Assembly: GCA_020975725.1 (NCBI GenBank)
Contig: QXJR01000009.1
Location: forward strand, 310,001 to 374,000
DNA from: Picocystis sp. L7
Lineage: Eukaryota > Chlorophyta > Picocystophyceae > Picocystales > Picocystaceae
Direction: 5' to 3'
DNA: 64,000 bases
Position numbers and translations under genes: made by a program. Below are positions 21,830 to 30,877 of the stretch, piece by piece. The notes under the pieces are model-generated. The model searched no databases. It was not told the origin of the DNA and saw only the letters and a list, made by a program, of their open reading frames with translations. Each line of letters begins with the position of its first letter. Position 1 is the stretch's first letter.

Positions 21830-22514
21830 ATGGGGTTCACTGGACGGCAATGGGAACTGGCGAAGGTGCGTGGTAGCACAGCTTTTGGCGGAGGCTAGGC
21901 GAAGGAAGGAACACACATGCTGACGAGCGGAAAAGCCGGACGGCGTGCGTGAGGCGGACCTGGAGGCCTGGTACATGGACGATTCGGACGTAGATCAGAG
22001 AACGACGCACAAGAAGGAACCGAACGAGCCTGCAAGCTTGGAGGAGTTGAGGAAATTGGGTGTGCTGTCTTGGAAGCTGGACCCTGAGGTGGAGGAATCC
22101 AAGGAAAGGTTGCAAGCCATCCGAGAGGTGCGGTCTTACTCGTACCAGGACGTCATTGAGGTTTCCAAGGATACCTTGCCGAACTACGAGGAGAAAATCA
22201 AGAAGTTTTATGAGGAGCACTTGCACACCGACGAGGAGATACGATACGTGCTCGCTGGGAGCGGCTATTTCGACGTGCGTGATGCAGACGACCGATGGAT
22301 TCGTATTGCTTGCAAGAAGGGGGACATGATCGTGCTCCCGGAAGGCATTTACCATCGCTTCACGCTGGACGGAGGAAATTACATCAAGGCGATGCGTCTG
22401 TTCGTGGGCGAACCCGTGTGGACGCCTTACAATCGTCCATGCGACGACAGCGCCTCTCGGAAGGCCTACAACGCACGCCTCGCTTCCAACCTGTTTGTCG
22501 GCACGGAGGAATGA
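21830..22514 (+). CDS. ARD: Acireductone dioxygenase (methionine salvage)
   Basis: Metal-dependent cupin that oxidises acireductone in the methionine salvage cycle. Exon 1 (21830-21865) encodes only 12 residues, [12 protein letters not shown]; the intron begins GTGCGTGG, has a CTGAC branch near 21919 and ends AAAAG; exon 2 is 21936-22514. Both borders are phase 0 and the product is 204 residues. Metal ligands are visible in [12 protein letters not shown] (His-x-His and Glu) and in GIYHRFTL (His). AWYMDDSD and [15 protein letters not shown] are family hallmarks. Without the spliced exon the frame has no ATG before the conserved AWYMDD motif, which supports the model. Exon 1 shows no targeting signal, suggesting cytosol. 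Confidence 0.92.
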
Positions 22515-22579
22515 TCTTTCGAGGCAAGGCATCGTGCGAGGTAATCGTGGTGCTTCCGGTGGGTCCTCTTGCCCATCGT

Positions 22580-22978
22580 TTATTCGTTCTCCTCCTGTTT
22601 GCGTTTGTCTTTCTTGCTGTGGCTGTCTCTCCTTCGTTTCCTCGCTTGCTTGGGCGTGCTGGTTTCCTCTTTGTGGAAGAGGGTGATTCTTCTACTGACC
22701 TTCTTCGTCGTGTACTTGCTTCCCTTTTCGTCTGGGATCAGTGCAAAGGTGCCTTCCACGAGCTTCTGGCTCTCTTGGGCCATGTTGAGTTTCCCTCGTT
22801 CGGTTTCCAGTGCGCCGACGTTCTCCTTCCCAGCGTCTAGACGATCGCTTTTGACCGCGAGTTTGGCCCCTTCCAGATCGGACGCTTGGGTCCCGGGCGG
22901 TAGCTGCACCAGCCACACCTCCTCTTCCTTTCCTTCCTTCCCTTCTTCGCAGGATCGAAGCGCGTCCTCCGCCGTCAT
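22580..22978 (-). CDS. RPA34-like basic protein (possible RNA polymerase I subunit)
   Basis: A 132-residue protein starting at the ATG at 22978. It has EEEVWLVQLPPGTQ near the N-terminus, then a mid part FALIPDEKGSKY and RRITLFHKEE, and a strongly basic tail (KQARKRRRDSHSKKDKRKQ). This order (E-x-WL-x-Q-x-P strand, a C-terminal strand, lysine-rich tail) resembles the Pol I subunit RPA34.5/PAF49, a poorly conserved family. The assignment is a pattern-based guess; it could also be an unrelated nuclear protein. It ends 65 bp from ARD, tail to tail, and shares a repeat-filled promoter with POP1. Confidence 0.5.
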   Translation of the reverse strand: MTAEDALRSCEEGKEGKEEEVWLVQLPPGTQASDLEGAKLAVKSDRLDAGKENVGALETERGKLNMAQESQKLVEGTFALIPDEKGSKYTTKKVSRRITLFHKEETSTPKQARKRRRDSHSKKDKRKQEENE

Positions 22979-23099
22979 CCCGACACCGTCGGGATGCCTT
23001 GCACACCTCGTCCTCGTCCCGAGGACCCCCCCCTCTCCCTCTCCCAGGGAGTTTCTTCTCCACGGCTCGGGCCATCTCGGTCCCCCCGTCCTCCGCCCT

Positions 23100-23472
23100 C
23101 CCCATGTTTACGATGGGAGTTAAGGAGTGGAAGGGATCGGTCCCCATGTTTACGAAGGGAGTTAAGGAGTGGAAGGGATCGGTCCCCATGTTTACGATGG
23201 GAGTTAAGGAGTGGAAGGGATCGGTCCCCATGTTTACGAAGGGAGTTAAGGAGTGGAAGGGATCGGTCCCCATGTTTACGATGGGAGTTAAGGAGTGGAA
23301 GGGATCGGTCCCCGTGTTTACGAAGGGAGTTAAGGAGTGGAAGGGATCGGTCCCCATGTTTACGATGGGAGTTAAGGAGTGGAAGGGATCGGTCCCCATG
23401 TTTACGATGGGAGTTAAGGAGTGGAAGGGATCGGTCCCCATGTTTACGATGGGAGTTAAGGAGTGGAAGTGG
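23100..23472. repeat. 42-bp minisatellite, about 8.8 copies
   Basis: Tandem copies of a 42-bp unit of the form CCATGTTTACGAWGGGAGTTAAGGAG... ending GGGATCGGTC. Two variants (GATGGG and GAAGGG) alternate for the first six copies and then the GATGGG form repeats three times, so there is an 84-bp higher-order unit. Copies are almost identical, implying recent expansion or homogenisation. Because 42 is a multiple of three and stops are few, spurious repetitive frames are open on both strands. It fills the shared promoter of the RPA34-like gene and POP1. Confidence 0.97.
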
Positions 23473-23477
23473 TGGTG

Positions 23478-25505
23478 ATGGCGTCGGAAGGGGATGGACG
23501 CGCACTGGACGTGCTTGCATTCGCGGGTGCGAGGGCCACAGAGGTGCGTGCGACGGTGGATACCGTGCAGGACCATCCGGAAATCGGTCCAGGGGGACTG
23601 GAAGGATCGCACAGGGGGAACAGGAGGAGAGCCAACAGCCACAAGCCCAGGCTGTCCAACCAAAGAAGGCCCAACGCCAAGCGACAAAAAGCCAAGCAAG
23701 AGCCAGGAGAAGATTCCTTCCCGAACAATCGGAACATGAGGAGAAGAAGAGGAAGGCTGCAGGAACGGATCGAACGAGAGTTCCGAGATCCAAATGAGAG
23801 ATCCGACCGAAGCTTGCGACTCGTGACGCACCGCTGGCACGCCAAACGATTCGAAATGGAAACGAAATGGAACGTCAAGGTCCCGAAACACGTGCTCGGA
23901 AAAGGAAAGGGAATCAAATCCGTCCTTCGCGCGACCCGAACCAAGGCCGTCCTCCACGACGCGTCGTATGTGTTTCCCATCTTCCTCTCCGGCAAATTGG
24001 AGCACAGACTGCAGCTGCTCACCAAACTTTCGGATCCAAACACGATACCTGCAGGGCGAACGAAGAGGGAAGAGGCCGAATTGGAAGGTACAGCCGCGTT
24101 CCACACGATGCTGCATCGGTGCGAGGAATTCCCTGCTGGAGCCATTGGACCTGTGCAAGTGCTCTGGAACGTGAGGGTGCAACAGCCGGAAGGCGAAGGA
24201 GTCCAGAAGCAGACCTGGGTGCTTGTGCACGCGGCAGCCTATAAAAGCGCTTTGCACGAAATGTCAAAAGTGGCAGAAAGCTTGCATGTTTCGGTGCAAG
24301 CTGGGCAAGGGAGCACCTGTACGATCCAGCTTTATGGGCAAGCTTCCCATGAGGTGCTCACCTCTGTCTTGTGCAACTCCATCTGCCAAGAGTCGCGAAA
24401 TGGCAAAGTTTGGAAATCTTTTTGCAAGTGTTCTGGAGCAGATTGTTTTCCAAACAGAGCGATCTGTGGGTTCCACATGCACGATGCCCGATTGGCAGAC
24501 CGAACAAACATTGCAACACTTTCTAATTGCGACACCAGTGATATCCATCTTCCTCAATGGAGGAAAACAAACAATCGCACAGGTCCGAAATGGCGCTGGC
24601 CCAGAGAAGAGCCGGTGAATCAACATCAGATCGGCAAGATCAGATGTCAACGTAGAAGGGACTACCTGCAACTTGGTGGGGAGGAAGTACTCGGGGATGC
24701 CCACACTCGAACCTGTCCTCTTCTCCTCTTCCAGATTGAGGGTCGCACGCAGGGACACGCTGGTTGGTCCATCCTTGTTCCATCGTTGTGGTGCGCTTCC
24801 CTCTGGCACACACTGGTGGGACGTGGTGCACGAGCGGTTGGTCTAGAGGAGTGGAACTGGATCCTGACGAGAGGGCAGATATCTATCTTTCCTGAGGAAT
24901 TTCCGGAAACAGAGGCAGGGAGGACAGCAGATTTTACATCACCTGCATGGCCCGTACACACAGAAGTGATAAGAAATGCCACTGATATGAGATGGAAGTG
25001 CATTGAAAGACCTCCGATACCTGCCAAGGAAAGTTTGCACTCACTGAGCGACCAATTCACGAAGGGTGGATGCAATTCAACCACCAGCTTGCCTGGGACA
25101 CCTTTGGCAGGGGACAGAAACGTTCTTGTGAAGGTTGCCATATCACTTATAAGGAGGGGGGCTTGCAGTAGAGGCTGGGTGGTGTTGGGGGCAAGCGAGG
25201 AGGAGTTCTTGGCCTGCAGGAGGAAGCAGTTCAGAACAAAAACAAACGAATCCACAGAACCACCGATTGGATGGGTTACATCGTCCGTGGATTGTACTCG
25301 AGGCACAGATAATGTAGCGTTTGCAATGTGCTCATTGGAGAAACTCTTGTGGGAAAGAGGAAGACAACAAGGATGGGCCCGTCTATGGAGCTCTGGTATC
25401 CTGGTGATCTTAGCCAGATCGCACCCAGGAAGTCAAAGGCATGCTGGAATTGCCACAATATGTCTTGAAGGAATAAATGGTCTTGAGCGATTGGCCATTC
25501 CCTAG
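23478..25505 (+). CDS. POP1: RNase P/MRP protein subunit POP1
   Basis: Largest protein of the RNase P and RNase MRP ribonucleoproteins, acting in tRNA 5' maturation and rRNA processing. About 675 residues from ATG 23478. The short N-terminal motif LDVLAFAGARATEV, the basic MRRRRGRLQERIE block, THRWHAKRFEM and VLHDASYVFPIFLSG are the POP1 N-terminal signature; GWSILVPSLWCASLWHTLVGRGARAVGLEEWNWI in the second half is the conserved POPLD-type segment. Residues 25-85 are low-complexity and could hide a small intron, but the frame is continuous. It ends about 70 bp from the opposing aspartate carbamoyltransferase gene. Confidence 0.9.
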   Translation: MASEGDGRALDVLAFAGARATEVRATVDTVQDHPEIGPGGLEGSHRGNRRRANSHKPRLSNQRRPNAKRQKAKQEPGEDSFPNNRNMRRRRGRLQERIEREFRDPNERSDRSLRLVTHRWHAKRFEMETKWNVKVPKHVLGKGKGIKSVLRATRTKAVLHDASYVFPIFLSGKLEHRLQLLTKLSDPNTIPAGRTKREEAELEGTAAFHTMLHRCEEFPAGAIGPVQVLWNVRVQQPEGEGVQKQTWVLVHAAAYKSALHEMSKVAESLHVSVQAGQGSTCTIQLYGQASHEVLTSVLCNSICQESRNGKVWKSFCKCSGADCFPNRAICGFHMHDARLADRTNIATLSNCDTSDIHLPQWRKTNNRTGPKWRWPREEPVNQHQIGKIRCQRRRDYLQLGGEEVLGDAHTRTCPLLLFQIEGRTQGHAGWSILVPSLWCASLWHTLVGRGARAVGLEEWNWILTRGQISIFPEEFPETEAGRTADFTSPAWPVHTEVIRNATDMRWKCIERPPIPAKESLHSLSDQFTKGGCNSTTSLPGTPLAGDRNVLVKVAISLIRRGACSRGWVVLGASEEEFLACRRKQFRTKTNESTEPPIGWVTSSVDCTRGTDNVAFAMCSLEKLLWERGRQQGWARLWSSGILVILARSHPGSQRHAGIATICLEGINGLERLAIP

Positions 25506-25573
25506 CACAAGCCGACTACCCTTCTACCAGCATCCGGGGCCTCTCCTTTTGTCGTCGTTGCTTGAGTCAAGAG

Positions 25574-26599
25574 TCAAACACCTAGCAACAACTTGATCAG
25601 TGCCATTCGTATGTACAGTCCATTTCTGGCCTGTCTGAAATATGCAGCTCGTGGATCGCTGTCACAATCTTCGGTTATTTCGTCCAAGCGAGGCAAGGGG
25701 TGCATGACAATAGAGTCCCGCTTCATGGCACCCATCACTTCTGTGTCTACAATAAATTTTCCGCGTGCCTGTTCATATTCTTCGGGTTTGTCGCTGAACC
25801 TTTCCCTTTGGATTCGAGTTTGGTAAAGCACGTCGCATTCAGACGCCACTTGCATCAAGTCATCCGACTCTTCCCAGGCAATCCCCTTCCTGTCTAGGTA
25901 GCTCTTGATGTCGTCCTTCATCTTAACCACACTGGGAGCCACAAAGTACATCTTAATGTCCTTAAAGTTTTTGGCAAGCATGTATGCCAATGAACGTACC
26001 GTTCTTCCATTGGATAAGTCTCCGACCAGGCCGATGGTGACCCCATCGATCCTTCCAAGCTCTTTGCGAATGGTGTACGTATCCAGCAGCGCTTGGGTCG
26101 GATGTTGTCCTGGTCCGTCTCCTGCATTGATGATGGGCACGGACGATGCATCTGCCGCTTTCCTGGACGATCCAGCTAAAAAGTGCCTCAGTACGATGAT
26201 GTCTGCGTATCCTTCGACGGTTCTGATGGTGTCTTCCAGCGTTTCTCCTTTGGCTGCGGACGAGTATTCACCGGCGGATTCCGTGGATAGGACCCTTCCA
26301 CCCAAGCGATTCATGGCACTCTCGAAGGATAGCCTGGTTCTCGTGGACGGTTCGTAGAATAGCGTGGACATCAGGTACCCGTCTAGCATGTGCGATTCGT
26401 CGCTTCCAGGTCTCACCAACGCCATCTTGTCGGCCACGCCGAACAGTTCCAGCAGCAGCTGTCGGTCGAACTGCTGGGCTTCCACGCAGTGGTCCAACTT
26501 GGCTTTTGCGGCGTTGCATCTAATAGTTCCACCCTTCCAAGTTCCCTTGGGACCTCTCTCGCATCCATGTGTGACCAAGACGCGTGTGCGCATCGCCAT
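25574..26599 (-). CDS. PYRB: Aspartate carbamoyltransferase, plastid
   Basis: Catalyses the committed step of UMP synthesis, carbamoyl phosphate plus aspartate. Monofunctional plant-type enzyme, 341 residues from the ATG at 26599. Carbamoyl-phosphate site STRTRLSFESAM, the QHPTQALLDTYT helix and HPLPRLDEI are all present. The N-terminal 30 or so residues are basic and Ser/Thr-containing, fitting a plastid transit peptide. ATG 26599 sits in a GCCATGG context; an in-frame ATG at 26689 would add 30 residues. The multifunctional CAD fusion of animals is excluded by length. Divergent from an NAD-binding epimerase. Confidence 0.93.
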   Translation of the reverse strand: MAMRTRVLVTHGCERGPKGTWKGGTIRCNAAKAKLDHCVEAQQFDRQLLLELFGVADKMALVRPGSDESHMLDGYLMSTLFYEPSTRTRLSFESAMNRLGGRVLSTESAGEYSSAAKGETLEDTIRTVEGYADIIVLRHFLAGSSRKAADASSVPIINAGDGPGQHPTQALLDTYTIRKELGRIDGVTIGLVGDLSNGRTVRSLAYMLAKNFKDIKMYFVAPSVVKMKDDIKSYLDRKGIAWEESDDLMQVASECDVLYQTRIQRERFSDKPEEYEQARGKFIVDTEVMGAMKRDSIVMHPLPRLDEITEDCDSDPRAAYFRQARNGLYIRMALIKLLLGV

Positions 26600-27032
26600 G
26601 GCCACTCGGCCGCCAGTGTGCGTCGGCTTTCCCACCGGTCCCGGGCGGGAGGTCTCCGAGACCTTGACCCGTCGAGGATCATGGCTCATCTATTGAATCA
26701 TCCTCGTCGGGCACGTATTTCACGTTCCGGGGACGTTCCTTCCGACATCCCCTTTCGACGTCTCCCCTTTCGATCGGATGCGATGTCCCTTCTGTCCCCG
26801 AAAGCAGCACGTGGTACGGTGGTTGGGATCTGGCCCACCCACGTGGGGGTCAGGGGTTGAGAGAGACCCAAGCCTACTCAATCGGACCAAGACCGACAGT
26901 CCATGCGAACAAGGCGCATTCTACCAACCCAACGTGCGACGAAACAAGTGCGCGACACATCCGAACAGGGGAGGGGTGTGCCCTGCTGACGTGGTGCGAA
27001 GAGAAAGACCGCGACCCACAAAACGGGCGGGC
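26600..27032. promoter_or_regulatory. Divergent promoter PYRB / epimerase
   Basis: About 430 bp. Two adjacent CCCTTTCGA copies at 26750-26758 and 26765-26773, 15 bp apart, are followed by CACGTGG-type sequence near 26808 and CCCACGTGGG near 26838. This is the clearest clustered case of the recurrent motif. Confidence 0.5.
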
Positions 27033-28055
27033 ATGGCCGAAGTGTCCGGACCCAGCCCTGGGACGCCCACTGCGTCGGGAAGGAACCAAGAGAGACACAG
27101 AACTGCCACGAGGAGGCCCGCGACTGGGAAACCTGGGAGCTCAGAAGCGCGTTCCAGCAGGAACAGTCCTTCCCTCTTTTGCTTCGGACTCGGATACACC
27201 GCAACAGGACTGGGACACGTGCTCATGAAGAAAGGATGGAAGGTGTCGGGAACCTGCTCCTCCCATGAAAGGGTACATTCCTTGCGAAAGCAAGGATTCT
27301 GCACCTTCCTGTTTCAATCCGAAGAAGGTAAACCTGGACAAGACTGTTTTGAAGCCCTACGCCAGTCCTCCCACGTGCTAATTTCTATCCCTCCCAAGAG
27401 GAACGGTGGGACGGATCGCGTGCTGGAGTATTTTGAAGATTTTCTAGTCCGCAACATGGAACAACTGCAATGGGTGGGCTACCTGAGCACAACCAGTGTG
27501 TATGGAAATTGGGGAGGGCAACTAGTGGACGAAGACACCGAATGTAAGGCCACATCTGAGAAAGCAAAAGATAGGTACCGAGCCGAGCGATCGTGGCTGG
27601 AACTCCGCCGCAAGTGTGGGGTCCCTGTGCATGTTTTCCGTCTGGGAGGCATTTACGGGCCCGAGCGTAGTATGTTGCATCGAGTGGCAGCGGTCAAGCT
27701 TACAGAGGGCCAGAAAAGACGGCGCACACGCAAGTACACTTCAAGATGCCATGTGCACGACATTTGTCAAGTTTTAGAGGCAAGCATGAGGGCCCCGCGG
27801 CCGGGCAGAGTTTACAATGTGGTCGATGACAACCCGGCATCATCTTCCATCGTAGAAGCATTTGCTCGAGGTCTTCTTGCGGGGGATTATCCAGACTTAG
27901 CAACCTCGATGGAGGAACTAGGATGCGTATGCCGGGAGGGAAAGCGCGTTTCAAACAAACGAATAAAAGAGGAGCTAGGCGTTTCGCTACTGTATCCGTC
28001 CTATGAGTCTGGTTTGCTGTCCATCTACGAAAGTGAGATGGAATCGTTTGTGTAG
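27033..28055 (+). CDS. NAD(P)-binding epimerase/SDR, YeeZ-like
   Basis: A 340-residue atypical short-chain dehydrogenase. The Rossmann nucleotide motif is FGLGYTATGLGHVL (about residue 55), followed by STTSVYGNWGG and FRLGGIYGPERS, which are typical of the extended/atypical SDR group with bacterial YeeZ. The canonical YxxxK is not clear; YRAERSW may take its place, as in other atypical members. The first 50 residues are Ser/Arg/Thr/Pro-rich and look like a plastid or mitochondrial transit peptide. The substrate is unknown. Start at ATG 27033; the frame is open further 5' only through promoter sequence. Confidence 0.8.
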   Translation: MAEVSGPSPGTPTASGRNQERHRTATRRPATGKPGSSEARSSRNSPSLFCFGLGYTATGLGHVLMKKGWKVSGTCSSHERVHSLRKQGFCTFLFQSEEGKPGQDCFEALRQSSHVLISIPPKRNGGTDRVLEYFEDFLVRNMEQLQWVGYLSTTSVYGNWGGQLVDEDTECKATSEKAKDRYRAERSWLELRRKCGVPVHVFRLGGIYGPERSMLHRVAAVKLTEGQKRRRTRKYTSRCHVHDICQVLEASMRAPRPGRVYNVVDDNPASSSIVEAFARGLLAGDYPDLATSMEELGCVCREGKRVSNKRIKEELGVSLLYPSYESGLLSIYESEMESFV

Positions 28056-28136
28056 GTATGTGAGGCGTGGCATGGTAGCTTTGCCTGTTTATTGGTTGTA
28101 CAATCGCACGTTTTCATGGCCCGAGCCATGCAGTTT

Positions 28137-28679
28137 TCACTCTTGAATCTTATCTAGCTCTTTCATCCTTTCAATGATAGCTTTTTTGCTCGTTTCTTGA
28201 GGGTAGCCAGCCAGGATGAATTCGTCCAACACCAAGTAGACCTTATGGAAGTTGAATACGAGGTCGAGCTCGCATACGTTTTGGAAGAAGTGGTCCAGTA
28301 TTTCCACGAAGAGGTGTATGGTTTCCAAGTACACCAACTCGTTGTCTGTCTGGTCGATGCACAGGGTGAAGTACAGCCCTGCGTATCTCCTATACACTAG
28401 CTTGTACGTGTGGAACTAACGCGTCGACGTCACAACGGTTCGTGTCAGCCATCCCGTAACTTTTCCTTCCGTCTTTCCTCTCGCTCTCCAACGCAAGACG
28501 CCTGTAGTTCTCTTCTCCATCCTCACCTCGACGAAGTTGGTGAACTTCGGATCTCTGTGTAGCACCAAGCGGGAGACTTCGTGTTCCAACCTCCTCTTTT
28601 CATCGTCGGCGACAGGGGTGTAGTACTTGGCCAGTCGCGTCTTCCCGTGTCGGTTTTGGAGCAGAAAGAAGCGTATCAT
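28137..28679 (-). CDS. AP2S1: AP-2 complex sigma subunit
   Basis: Small subunit of the clathrin adaptor AP-2 at the plasma membrane. Exon 1 (28527-28679) encodes [19 protein letters not shown] to NFVE; exon 2 (28137-28415) starts [16 protein letters not shown]. The 111-bp intron has donor GTGAGG, a GGCTGAC branch and acceptor GTTAG; both borders are phase 0. The joined product is 143 residues, the exact usual length. [10 protein letters not shown] rather than the YKRYASLYF form of AP-1 sigma, with [10 protein letters not shown]-like VLDEFILAG, places it in AP-2. The long overlapping frame past the exon 1 donor is intron. Confidence 0.96.
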
Positions 28680-28992
28680 TCCTCTCTCCTTCTCGTGGCT
28701 CACACGGCTCCTTGGCGTGGTTCGTCGCGTGTGCGTGTGCGTTGCCTTGTGTTGGGCACGAAGGTGTGGTGGTGGATCCTGTTCGTCGAGGGAGGAGAAG
28801 GGAGAACGATCTCCCCGAGATGGAAGAAAATGGAACCCACCCCATCAGATCAAATGGACCCAAGTTCGAAGAAGTCGCCAGGTCAACAGGATGGACAACC
28901 ACACACCAAGAAACCAGAAACAAAACAGGACAAGTGTACATTACAACGTGCTTTCAGGAAAGCTGCATGGCACGAAAGCAGAGGAGTGGGCC
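28680..28992. promoter_or_regulatory. Upstream region of AP-2 sigma
   Basis: Some 310 bp between AP-2 sigma and the end of the hydrolase gene, both minus strand. It serves as AP-2 sigma promoter and hydrolase 3' UTR. Nothing else recognisable. Confidence 0.4.
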
Positions 28993-30621
28993 TCATTCAA
29001 CAGAGTCAATGCGAGACATCCGGGGGTCGTTCAAGATGGAACCTGGATCGCTCGTGTTCCAAAACAATGTGTTGAGCTGCTGCATATTCTCGATGTACAG
29101 TTTGAACCACGCAGTGACGTATGGCGTAAATTGCTGTCCACCCACGAAGTTCACAGGGTTGAGGTGACCAACACCGCTCAGGGTTGCCATCATCTTGGGA
29201 GGGTTGCTGCCACGATACAACGTTGTCCTGATAGCAAAAGGCGTGGTGATCAAATCAAGACTACCGGCCGTGAAGAAAATTGGGCTTTGAATCCTGGACG
29301 TGTCATAGAATGGGGCAGCCTGCATGGGAACGACAGCGCCTGCACTGCTGCCAACAGTCGCTGCTGCAGCCGCTGCACCCCGGCCACCCATAGAGTGCCC
29401 AAAGAAGCCAACAGGACCATCACGGAGAATTCCATTCAACGGGCTTGTGGTATCAGATTTTTCTCTGTCAAGCAAAGCAATGCACTCGGTCATATCCCTG
29501 CCATTGAAAAGGTTGAGGGTATCAGGGCCACAGATCACAAATCCATGCGAGGATATCTGACGAAGCATCTGCGAGTACAAGTTCACAGAGGCCCCCAGAC
29601 CGTGCCCAAACACCAATGCAGGAAATGGGCCTGCTTGAGCCCCCCCCGCAGACACGTTGGTCACTGGTAAGTAGACGATAAACACCTTACGTCCTACACT
29701 TCTTCGGAATTGTATGACTGTGAATGGTCCTGGTGCGGTAAAGTCTGGCGGTGGTACAGTTGGAAGCTCTGGGGTTGGTGCTGGGGACTCAGGAGCTGGA
29801 GCTTCAGGTTCTTCCTCTGGTGGGACTTCAGGGGGAGAGGGAGGCGTATCCCCCACGTCACAGAAGGAAAAATTGAAAAACCGGCAGAGCCTATCCAGCA
29901 CTGGCAATCGACGACTGCTCGCCAGCAACTCTGGTTGGAACAAATCCTGAATTGGTGTCAAACCAGTGCTTGCTACTCCAATATCCCGTAGAAAGAAAGA
30001 GTCGATCATGCCTCCCGTGTCCTTCACAGTGAAAGAGTTAAAAGTGAAGTTTCCCCAAATGTTTCCATATGGGGAGACTTCAAAAGCAACTTGGTACCAT
30101 CCAGAGGGTAGTGGACGTTCGCTTTCCCCGACCAACTCGCTGAGAGGTACAAGGGGCCACTCAAATCCAGGAAGCGCGTCTGATTGAAGTTGGATGGATA
30201 ACATGGACAAGCAGGACAAATCGTCTCCATCGCATGTGTTGTTGCTCCCTGCCAGGACGTCAGCACTGACTTGAAACAGAATGATGCTGAATTGAGAAAA
30301 GGGCTCCGATGCTCGGATGGACACTTCTGCAACGGCAGGGGGGGCTGCAACTACCTTCACCGCGTCTGTTTGCAAGTTTAAGGTTTTGTTCATAGCACGG
30401 TTCGAGATCCCATCAGTGTAGAAAATCACCTGAACCTCTTCGCGTCTAATAGCAGAAGCATAGTCTTTGTGCCCAGGAAAAGCCAGCAGTGGCTTGTCGA
30501 CCAGGTTGGCGGTGATGTTCTTTACCCATTTATCGGTATTGCTGCTAGAAAGCAGGAGTTCTTGATCTGTAAGTAGTCCAATGGTGTACGGGAGGACCCA
30601 GGTTGCTAGAAGCAAAACCAT
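28993..30621 (-). CDS. Secreted alpha/beta-hydrolase, PETase/chlorophyllase-like
   Basis: About 542 residues. Begins with a hydrophobic signal (MVLLLATWVLPYTIGLL), so it likely enters the secretory pathway; several N-x-S/T sequons (KNITANL, GNFTFNS, NTSDPG) agree. The C-terminal half is an alpha/beta-hydrolase: oxyanion region LVFGHGLGA, nucleophile elbow GHSMGGRG, an Asp in GSLDLITTP and a His in GVGHLNPV. This pattern is shared by bacterial cutinase/PETase-type esterases and chlorophyllases; substrate unknown. The N-terminal 270 residues resemble no domain I know and are joined by a Pro/Glu linker (PPSPPEVPPEEEPEAP). The start at 30621 gives the signal at the very N-terminus; ATG pair at 30669/30666 would add 16 residues. 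Confidence 0.8.
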   Translation of the reverse strand: MVLLLATWVLPYTIGLLTDQELLLSSSNTDKWVKNITANLVDKPLLAFPGHKDYASAIRREEVQVIFYTDGISNRAMNKTLNLQTDAVKVVAAPPAVAEVSIRASEPFSQFSIILFQVSADVLAGSNNTCDGDDLSCLSMLSIQLQSDALPGFEWPLVPLSELVGESERPLPSGWYQVAFEVSPYGNIWGNFTFNSFTVKDTGGMIDSFFLRDIGVASTGLTPIQDLFQPELLASSRRLPVLDRLCRFFNFSFCDVGDTPPSPPEVPPEEEPEAPAPESPAPTPELPTVPPPDFTAPGPFTVIQFRRSVGRKVFIVYLPVTNVSAGGAQAGPFPALVFGHGLGASVNLYSQMLRQISSHGFVICGPDTLNLFNGRDMTECIALLDREKSDTTSPLNGILRDGPVGFFGHSMGGRGAAAAAATVGSSAGAVVPMQAAPFYDTSRIQSPIFFTAGSLDLITTPFAIRTTLYRGSNPPKMMATLSGVGHLNPVNFVGGQQFTPYVTAWFKLYIENMQQLNTLFWNTSDPGSILNDPRMSRIDSVE

Positions 30622-30658
30622 CTTATGCCCCGATGACCAAATTCCAGGCAAACTTGGT

Positions 30659-30877
30659 CTAGTCATCATACTTGTACGATGGCCAGGGCTTCAATTTGCG
30701 GTAGACCACGGCTGGGATGATGACTGCCTGTGCGTTGATATTTCCTCGTGACCTGCTTGCTGTGACGAACCAACTTCCAGGTCCTGAGGCCAGGCTTGGA
30801 CGTGCGAACCTGCCGGACTTGGATGGGTTCTGGCGCCACACCACGACCCCGGCATCCTCGTCAACGTCACCATGCAT
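30659..30877 (-). CDS. Uncertain small or terminal exon, unknown function
   Basis: A 72-codon frame from ATG 30877 to a stop at 30659, with a protein-like end (VVYRKLKPWPSYKYDD) and no repeats. It may be the last exon of a gene whose earlier exons lie between 30920 and 31400 on the same strand; a second protein-like frame there includes LAPNPVEEIDMQVEDADG. I could not join them with matching phases. It overlaps the longest form of the hydrolase by a few bases only. Low confidence; may be promoter sequence. Confidence 0.25.
   Translation of the reverse strand: MHGDVDEDAGVVVWRQNPSKSGRFARPSLASGPGSWFVTASRSRGNINAQAVIIPAVVYRKLKPWPSYKYDD

Noticed and set aside
23100-23472. CRISPR-like array
   Set aside because: The units are contiguous 42-bp tandem repeats without variable spacers, in a eukaryotic promoter.
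22994-23797. Long repetitive frames on both strands over the 42-bp array
   Set aside because: They result from a stop-free repeat with a length divisible by three; the plausible genes are POP1 from 23478 and the RPA34-like gene ending the other way.
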